A DNA stretch of 64,000 nucleotides from Larix sibirica (lineage: Eukaryota > Streptophyta > Pinopsida > Pinales > Pinaceae), in the NCBI GenBank assembly GCA_004151065.3, contig NWUY0304020122.1, positions 1 through 64,000 on the forward strand, read 5' to 3'. The notes beneath the pieces are model-generated. The model made no database searches. It worked only from the letters and a program-made list of their open reading frames with translations, and was not told the origin of the DNA. Shown piece by piece: positions 56,798-64,000 of the stretch. The position numbers and the translations under genes are program-made. Every line of letters starts with the position of its first letter. Within the stretch, counting starts at the first letter, position 1.

Positions 56798-57439
56798 ACA
56801 AAGTAGGAGGATAGGGTAGTCTGGTTGATAGGGTGCCCGCTCAAACTCTCTATTGTCTTTAGTAAAATCGCGGATTTCCAGCATTTCAAGTAATTCCCAT
56901 CCATCCCATCCCATCAACCCAGCAGGGCTTGTAAGATAAGGTAAACCAGTCATCCCATAGGTGGTGCTTCTAAGGTGTGTAATAGCAGTGCCAATTGATT
57001 AAGAATCCAGCAAGTATGCTAACCAAATGAACTCCTGGCTGGCTTTGTCAGGGCATAAAGAAATATTCCTCCCTCCTAGCAGTGAATGGAAGGAAGGTTA
57101 GATTGGGGAAGGTAGTCGCTTCATCCCATCCGTGAGGAAGTAAGCCGCTCCAAATAACAGAGGCGAATAATAACTCTCGATCCGGAAACATGGAGAAGGG
57201 CGTTCCCAACAGAAACATCTGCCAAGATTCAAGTTTCCCCTTAATTAACAATCTCACGTACCCTTCATTCTCAAACTGACGAATTAGCTTTATTACTTTA
57301 TTTTTATCTCATGTCCCCATCATATTCACATTTCATGGCCCAACTAAGGTAGCATGAAGGTTGATCATTGAAGGTAGAAGCGATTCTAAAGTTGCCTCTT
57401 CCTTGTAATATTCATCAAATTAAAAGCAAGGTAAAGCTA
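56798..57439. other. No recognised gene
   Basis: Nothing recognised. Confidence 0.35.
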
Positions 57440-57645
57440 ATTTTATTCGACATTTTATTGCTAACTATGCCAGCATAACCAAGGGATTTATGCGTTTGTT
57501 AAAGAAAGGAGTCCTATTTTTATGGGATGATGCTGTTCAACATTCTTTTGATGCCCTTAAAAAAAGGCTCTTATGACAGCTCCTTTGCTTAGCCCTCCAG
57601 ATTCTACTCGAGATTTATTGTTATATATGGCTGCAAAGGACATCC
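57440..57645 (+). mobile_element. Ty3/gypsy RT/RNase H junction fragment
   Basis: The plus-strand frame from about 57445 reads IRHFIANYASITKGFMRLLK and then KGVLFLWDDAVQHSFDALKK. This matches the connection between reverse transcriptase and RNase H in plant gypsy elements (usual RRFIxxFSxIxxPLTxLLKKxxxFxWxxxCxxAFxxLK). After a stop and frame change, TAPLLSPPDSTRDLLLYM-like sequence follows to 57640. The catalytic core motifs on either side are absent. Confidence 0.7.
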
Positions 57646-59349
57646 TTTAAGCTCGGAAAAACATAGTCTTTCCCCCTACAGCTGCTCTCGTAAAATATCA
57701 TAGATGGGTCTTAGCTTTTCTCCTATAAGCATGTGTAAACAATGGTCCTTCCTTAAGCCCTGTAACCTTTCTTTTCAAAATAACCAGTAGCCCCGCTTGG
57801 AGTTTAGATCTGGGTCTTCCTAGAAGCAAGCCTTGTAACCGGGAAGAGGAACAAACTGAAACAAGTCTAGTGCAAACAAGACTCCGTCCCTCAAGCTCAG
57901 GAGCTTTGTGGTAAGGGGTCCCAAACATAAGGCAACAAGACATATCCCCCTCCTTTGTCTTTTATTTTGTCCACCTGTTCCAATCTGGAGTCACAACCAT
58001 GGCATGTTATGCTGATTGCACCTCCAACATCCTTTCCAATAAGAGAGAATAACTGGCATATGCAGTGTCTATGGGCTTGAGGAACGAAGTCCTTGAGTGG
58101 GCCCTATACATGGCTAAGGAGATGTGGTGGTTGGAGATAAACATCTGCAGATCTTTCGTAGCTGATACCAAGGTGGGTACTGTTATGCCATATAAAGTAT
58201 ATGCATATTACTACATTTTTTAGCTTTGAGCTCATGCAGTTTTATAGCCTATCTTTGCTGCTTTTAGGCTATTTCATGTTGATGCATTGCCATGGATGAG
58301 ATGATACAGTGATACTGAGTGGATACTTGTGCCTATTTCTATACCGCCACTGGATATGATGTGCTATATGTTGGATCCATTCTTTGCTGCTCGATGGATT
58401 CCTGATGATGATTACTGATTACTGCTTATATGTTGAGGACATGTGTTGCATATTGTTACTTGTATATGAGTATGTTTATATTAGTATGTTTAGCATTACT
58501 ATCATAGTTTTCGGATAGAGAATGGAATTTTATCTTACTGAACACTGTACACTAATAACTCCTAACTGCCATGAGTAGTAGTTAATTTACTTGAGGACTA
58601 TTCCCCTTTATCCGGGTTCCATCTTTGGCCTTGTTCACTCCACTTTCACTCCACCTTTTGAAACTCATCCCGCTGGTCTATATTGATTATATGACTCTGT
58701 TTTTTACCCTCTTTGTGGAATCACTATTTGGCTTTATTTCAAATATACACAAGGTTGGTAACGAGCAATGCCTTTTCCTGAAAGCCTTCTATCCCTCTAT
58801 TGTTCAGAAAACTAAATCTTAAGAGTGGGTAATCCTAGCTTGATTACTCACAGTGCCTAGCAAGCACTAGCTGAGCAACCTCCACCGTGGTATTCCATAT
58901 ATAAGGCTTTGGCAGTGGAGCAAGGCGTGCCATACTGGTATTCAAAGCCAGGGCCAACATTCTTCAGTCGGGCTACGAAAGGGTTAGAATCCCGTTATTC
59001 GCCCCCATCCATTAGCGATCGTCGGATGACCACTTTCTAGGCGCATCTCTCCTCTTCATGGCGAGATGGTTAATCGCGTACTTGTAAATACTTCCAAACA
59101 CGCTCTCTATCCAAGAAGAGTGCCCACCCCCTTACAATGGCAAGCACAAACCTTACCATCACACACATTACCTCTTCATGATGTCCATTGACGCCCACTT
59201 GACCACTCATTCCAAGATTATGGAAGGCCCACCAAAAAGCCTCCCAACCGAATGACTCCATACAACTGCTGACCTTCCAAAAAGAAAAAACCATTTACTT
59301 GACACTATTGGCACCCAATAAACCTTATATAAAGGAAGTGCTACCTAAT
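57646..59349. other. No recognised gene
   Basis: No motif was recognised. The frames at 57698-57943 (minus), 58625-58822 (plus) and 59070-59294 (minus) are unassigned. Confidence 0.35.
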
Positions 59350-59490
59350 GCTAGCAGAGCCAGCCCAGCCCCAGTCAACTAGCCAACCGGCCAACTAGCC
59401 AGCTAGCCGGAGATGTCCACCAGCCCACTAGCTAATCAGCGAGCAAGCCCACTATCAAGTCAAGCGAGATATCACCACCAAGCCAAGCAA
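59350..59490. repeat. AGCCAACTAGCC low-complexity run
   Basis: Variants of agccagcccagcc, aactagccaaccggccaact and agccagctagcc fill about 140 bp. This is simple slipped sequence. Confidence 0.5.
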
Positions 59491-59972
59491 AATAGGATTC
59501 CTTCGAGCGAGATAGACTTCTTCACACGAGATAGGCTAAAAGGTTCTTTCCTAGAGCAGGTTTTTCTTGACACTCTATTAAAGTAAGGATAAAGGTATTG
59601 GAAGGATTCTAACTATAATTAGAGGAATAGTTGGTAAATTCCCCTGCATTAACCTGACCTATGGGGTGGTAAATTTGACTCTGTGAACCTGTTCTTACCA
59701 GATGGTAAATTAACTAGTGAAAGGTGGCGTATTAGGAAGGCCAGGTTATTTCATGCCCATATTTAAGAGCCATCTTATATAAAAGCCATCCTTCCTGAGA
59801 TTATAGAGAGATTCGCCGAACTCCTTCTACCCATTTCATCTAAGCAGGCCCTTCTTTTGTGAGAACGTTCTTACCTTAAAAAACCGGTAGAGACTTTATG
59901 AACCGATACCTTCGCTCTAAGGACAGCCTTACTCTGTAGTGATTTCGTTCCTTCCATAGATATGTATCGTTC
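59491..59972. other. No recognised gene
   Basis: Contains ggtaaatt words (59633, 59670, 59704) shared with 21.07 kb. No gene was recognised. Confidence 0.35.
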
Positions 59973-59973
59973 C

Positions 59974-60035
59974 TACTCTTTCCCAATCGTTCTTACTATT
60001 TATTACTCTTTCCCAATCGTTCTTACTCTTCCCAA
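59974..60035 (+). repeat. 29-bp tandem repeat, two copies plus partial
   Basis: The unit tactctttcccaatcgttct, continuing tact, occurs at 59974 and 60003 (24 identical bases, period 29), followed by a partial cttcccaata. Confidence 0.8.
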
Positions 60036-60039
60036 TACT

Positions 60040-61684
60040 CTGTAGAAAAGGCTGGGTGGGAGAAGAAAGGATTTTATATCGCCTGCATATGGGCTTACGT
60101 CAGCCTACCCACGGATGGATATCGAACGGATAGATTCATTTATATTAAAGAAGTTGCCTTCCCCTAATGTTGCCTTTCCCAGCTTATTATAATAGTAGGG
60201 AGGGGTTCAAATTATTTGGGACCCGCTTTAATGAATGACATAAGAAACCTCATTACAAGTGCTATACCATGCCTCCCTATCGAAATTACTATGATAGAGA
60301 ACCTAGTTATTCCCATTCGAGCAAATTATTATCTCTTTAAGGAAAACCCGACGGATAGGTTTTTGGTGGCATGTAGGTTCAAATTGTAATATATCATACT
60401 ACTCCCCACAACAAGCTGGATGGAGGAGCGAGCACTAGCACGATTTGTATCTATATTGTTGGGGGAAACAGGACGATTCAAAAATGCGTGGGTTAGGTTG
60501 GGCCCGAAACTAAAAGATCATAAATGCATTGGCTTAAATAATAATAACTGTTGAATCCCTCCCTATTTTAGACGAACATTACTCCTTCCTGATAAAGCAG
60601 AGTTCTGTTGCTGAGTAACGTGAACAACTTTACTATGCTCTTTTAGTAATACCAGGTTTAATATAGGGATAGCCAGGCGGAGAGAATGGCCTGCCAGCCC
60701 CAAGCAAAAAGGGGGAATTAAAGCCTGCCAAGCTGAAGGGATTTACTGCCCAGGGAAGATGGGAGAGAGAGAGCCCGGGCTTTACCGGTCTTTCATGTCA
60801 TTCCTTCTTTTTCATTCGGCGAAGGCTTAAACTTCGTTCCTTCTCCCCTATTTGAAAAGGAAAAGAAATAAATTCAATACCTACTACATATCTACATATT
60901 ATCTCTATACTGTTGCTAGCTTAAGGTTGCATCCATATTACATAAGTAGGGATTGCCTAACATCACTTGACATGCATGAAGAGGTGCTACATCAAATTAG
61001 ACTTCATCAACATAATTAACACTAATGTCAAACTTTATTTTCAATCTTCTAGTGATTCTCATGGTAGATTCATATTTTACTAACCATATATATGAACATG
61101 GCTGGATTGATTGGTAACTGCTTTTTTATTTGCGGAGTTGTTTATAAACGGTGCCCTGGTTGTTTCCTGGGTAAGAGTGAGTGCGTCCCTCCGAATATCT
61201 ATAGTGGCGGATCAGCTCCATGAAGTTTGCTTCTCATTTTACTGATATGACCCACCGATCCTCAACTCATAACCTCTGCTTTGTAGGGGTTTGGATGCTT
61301 AGGCCATCTATCTATATTAGGTAAAGACGCTCAAAAAAATGCTTTATTTACAGAAGGGAAGTAGTTTCGAACGGTATATAAAGAGCATGCGTAGCCAGAT
61401 TCTAAATCCATATCTGTGTACTACTTACTATTTGGCCCGGTCATAAAAAGAGAGTCGTTGTTCACCAATCATAATCAGGCTATCACGGGTTTATTTGGAT
61501 TTATGAATAAATAAACAAATAGATCGAGGCATATAATATTAGGATCGATTCGATTCGATAAAGTACGAACATAACCCTTCGTTATTCAAAGCAATGGCCG
61601 GTAGGTCCTTACCTTTCTGACAGATCCAACAATTAATTTCTTGTGTTCATATGAAAAGAGCGTAACCTCACCCCCAATATAAGT
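60040..61684. other. No recognised gene
   Basis: No motif was recognised. There are no open frames of note. Confidence 0.35.
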
Positions 61685-62135
61685 GAGTCACTAATCGTAT
61701 CTAACCCTTGCCCTTTAAATTAACCAATCAATTGTAGAAGAAAGGTACAAAGCAACTGAGATACATGTTTTTTCTATAGATATCTTCATATGGTGAAAAT
61801 TTTGTAGCACCATTATAGGTATTGTACTACCATTTTGCAAGTGGTAGCCATTCAACCCATTGTCCCTATTGGTATGATGTAAAACATTGTAAATAAGTTT
61901 ATAGTCATTTATATACCACTTTTGTTTGACCATCTATTTGAGGATAATAATCCATGCTCATTTTCAAGTATATTCCCTATAGTTTCAACATATGATCCAC
62001 GAATACTTGGGAAACTGTGGACAGTTTTAATGGGTGTTGTAAGTAAAAAAAAGTGAGCATATTTGGAAAGGCAAGAAACTACAACCATGATGAAATACCC
62101 GTACTTATAGTAGTACCCGTACTGACCGGTTCGTT
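61685..62135 (-). mobile_element. Ty3/gypsy integrase fragment with possible LTR edge
   Basis: Minus-strand frames read GYFIMVVVSCLSKYAHFFLL (about 62110-62050), the start of the gypsy integrase core, in which VVVDRLSK normally carries the first catalytic Asp (Ser here). After frame changes, QWVEWLPLAKW, YNTYNGATKFSPYEDIYR lie at about 61865-61765, the C-terminal part of the same domain. The middle is scrambled. Immediately after it (61685-61715) is the sequence shared with 43438-43468, perhaps the LTR. Inactive. Confidence 0.7.
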
Positions 62136-62279
62136 TGGACCATGGGTGAGTCAACGAACCCTTCGGCCGTTTGAGCATTGAGGGAAGCCTCGCTTTTTAA
62201 GCATTCAGGCAAGAAGAATTAGAGGAAAACCTTTACCTTTAAAAGCAAACTGGTTACACGAAGTTGTCCCATCCAACTC
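62136..62279. other. No recognised gene
   Basis: Probably flank of the gypsy fragment; nothing recognised. Confidence 0.3.
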
Positions 62280-62720
62280 GGTGACACGAACCAATAGCTC
62301 TTTAACCATGGCTTGGCTAACTCACTGACCTGTACGAGTCATACTCCCAAACTGATAGTTCCCTTACTCACTTAGTCCAGTTCTCAGCCAATCAGTCCAA
62401 GCAAGTAGTTCCAATCTGTCCAAAGCAGTTCTAATTTGTTACCCGTACCTCGTACTTCTATTGGGGGCTGGTAATCCCTATCTCCTATGCTCTATAAACC
62501 AATAGTCACGGTAAGAACAATTGCAAAGCTGAACCAATTGCTCGCTAACCAAACAACCATTGCGAAGCTGAGCCAATAGCGAGTTATCGTACCTCGTGTA
62601 CCATTCACCAAACTTGAATGATATAGCAGAACAAAGCAAGGCCAAGCTGCTTGTGCAACAATGAGGCTGAGCAACCAACTATCCGAGTTAAACCAAGGCC
62701 TGGCTACAAGAGTTTGGACA
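62280..62720. repeat. Degenerate CAATTGCAAAGCTGAACCAAT repeats
   Basis: Units acaattgcaaagctgaacca (62518) and accattgcgaagctgagcca (62558) are 40 bp apart. A looser third unit, caacaatgaggctgagcaac, is near 62656. Before them, tagtccagttctcagccaat, cagtccaagcaagtagttcc and gtccaaagcagttcta (62378-62433) form another slipped series. Confidence 0.55.
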
Positions 62721-63390
62721 ACCATAAGATAACATGCAATGAGTAAAGCTGGAGAATGAAGGTAAGGCTCGACGATATGTGAACCAAAGATGTGGGTATG
62801 GGTCGGGAAGGAAGAAGGGTAATGCCTTTTTGTTTAAGCCATGCAGGCAAGGGTGCCATGTGCCGACCTTCCCTTTTGCCCTTTTTCGATTGTATCATCA
62901 AGTTGACTTTACACCCACCTGTACGAACTCGCTTTCACACCTGGATGAACTGGACCTACCGAACTGCTGCTATCGCTGTACAAACGAACTGCTGCTACAT
63001 TATCCCTTGCCCAACTTGCATTACAAACGATCTAATCTACGAGGATAATTTGAAATACTTGCTTTTATTACGATCACCAAAGAGAAGAGACTAGATAACT
63101 TGCTTTTCCACCTACCCGCTAGAAATAGAGTTACTGCTGGAGATATAGCTGGAGCAAAAAACCAATGCACTAGTGTGGTGACCCCTACCGGGGGAGATGA
63201 TAATATTCCTTTAGTATCCAGCATACCCAGTTATTTGGGGCTCCTCGCATTCCACCTTTTATTCTCCTACTCCTTCTAAATAATACTGAAACCGGCTTTC
63301 CCTAGTAGTCCCGGGAGTATTTTCTAGCACACCTGGTGCTGGCCCCTCACGATAAACCAGTTCCACCCTGTCTTGGTTTGACCCTATTTG
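62721..63390. other. No recognised gene
   Basis: Frames of up to 100 codons on both strands, without motifs. Confidence 0.35.
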
Positions 63391-63456
63391 CCCCCTCGAT
63401 TCAATCAACCCCCTCGATTCAATCAACCCCCTCGATTCAATCAACCCCCTCGATCT
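63391..63456. repeat. 18-bp tandem repeat, 3.6 copies
   Basis: The unit ccccctcgattcaatcaa is present three times exactly, followed by ccccctcgat of a fourth. On the minus strand it lies in the open frame 63259-63510 and encodes the hexapeptide ESRGLI in tandem. Because 18 is a multiple of three, the frame is kept. Confidence 0.85.
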
Positions 63457-63459
63457 GAT

Positions 63460-64000
63460 CAGGGAGGAGAAGGATAAAATAAGAGACAAATAAGAGTTCA
63501 TTGGTTGCATTAGAACCTGCTGACTCCATGGCCCAACCTATATAATTATCTATCTATGGCAATGCTACCGGGGGGCTACCATAACTACTCTCGAGCCCAT
63601 AACCCTAAATTCTTCTAAAATGGGCACTTAAGACGGGAAGGTTGCTCAGGTAAAGCTTCAAACATCTGGATTGCCTCCTATTTACACTGTCAGGATAGCC
63701 AAGAATACCAGCAATATGGTGTTTTATAAGTATATAGGGACCTCCCATGAAAACAAACATTGAAAGAGAAAGGTCGGGCGAGACACTTCACGTACCTCGG
63801 CTTTTATTGCTAACCTATACTTGTGATTGCCAGAAGTATAAGTCCCGGACCCACAACTTGGATTGCCACAAGCCTTCTGTGACCAATCAATAGTTCCCCC
63901 CTGCCCTTTCCTCTAAGGTGTGGGAGCGTCAAAATAACTTACCCGACGCGAGGCGCGCAGCGGTGCTCGGTTTGTTGATGCTGCTAGCTTGGGTACTGTT
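63460..64000. other. No recognised gene
   Basis: No motif was recognised up to the end of the window. Confidence 0.35.

Overview
The window looks like non-genic DNA from a seed plant, most probably part of a very large mitochondrial genome of the gymnosperm (conifer) type. No intact known gene was found. There are no rRNAs, no recognisable respiratory or ribosomal-protein genes, no operons and no ribosome binding sites. What is visible is (i) decayed plant retroelements of the Ty3/gypsy and LINE classes, (ii) many short degenerate repeat families, and (iii) two tRNA-like cloverleafs. The mitochondrial assignment is inferred from this style of sequence; a nuclear origin is not excluded, and no plastid-derived piece was recognised.

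Region 0-30 kb is dominated by degenerate repeats. A low-complexity, three-base-periodic family reads as Gly/Tyr/Ser/Ala/Thr-rich peptide in one orientation and Pro/Val/Asp/Glu/Ala-rich peptide in the other. It occupies parts of 6.5-11.2 kb and 25.9-27.1 kb in both orientations. Other blocks hold CCAGTTTAACCA-type, CATAGGTCGGG-type, GATGCCAGTAG-type and CTTTACTAATAG-type repeats. A 73-nt tRNA-like cloverleaf with a damaged anticodon loop lies at 3828-3900 (minus), next to a perfect GC palindrome. A one-copy gypsy fragment lies at 4.56-4.89 kb.

Region 29-42 kb holds a class II tRNA-like sequence (29488-29572, minus) and two interspersed repeat families, called A and B here, with many copies each. 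Between them lies a minus-strand cluster of retroelement debris: a gypsy gag piece (32.2-32.7 kb), two different LINE reverse transcriptase pieces (32.7-33.5 kb) and a gypsy integrase piece (34.7-34.9 kb).

Region 43-62 kb holds the best preserved retroelement, a minus-strand gypsy-like remnant (43.5-46.4 kb). It has four CCHC zinc knuckles in one reading frame, followed by a protease-like segment, a capsid-like segment and the start of reverse transcriptase. Next is an unidentified decayed coding stretch on the plus strand (46.95-50.05 kb), then a LINE endonuclease piece (51.5-51.7 kb), AT-rich sequence (53-55.5 kb), a gypsy RNase H-side piece (57.4-57.6 kb) and a gypsy integrase piece (61.7-62.1 kb). 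Short tandem repeats close the window, including an 18-bp unit at 63.39 kb.

Nothing here forms a working pathway. The picture is foreign elements captured, broken and diluted by repeated small duplications. All motif calls come from reading translations by eye; no alignment or database search was run.
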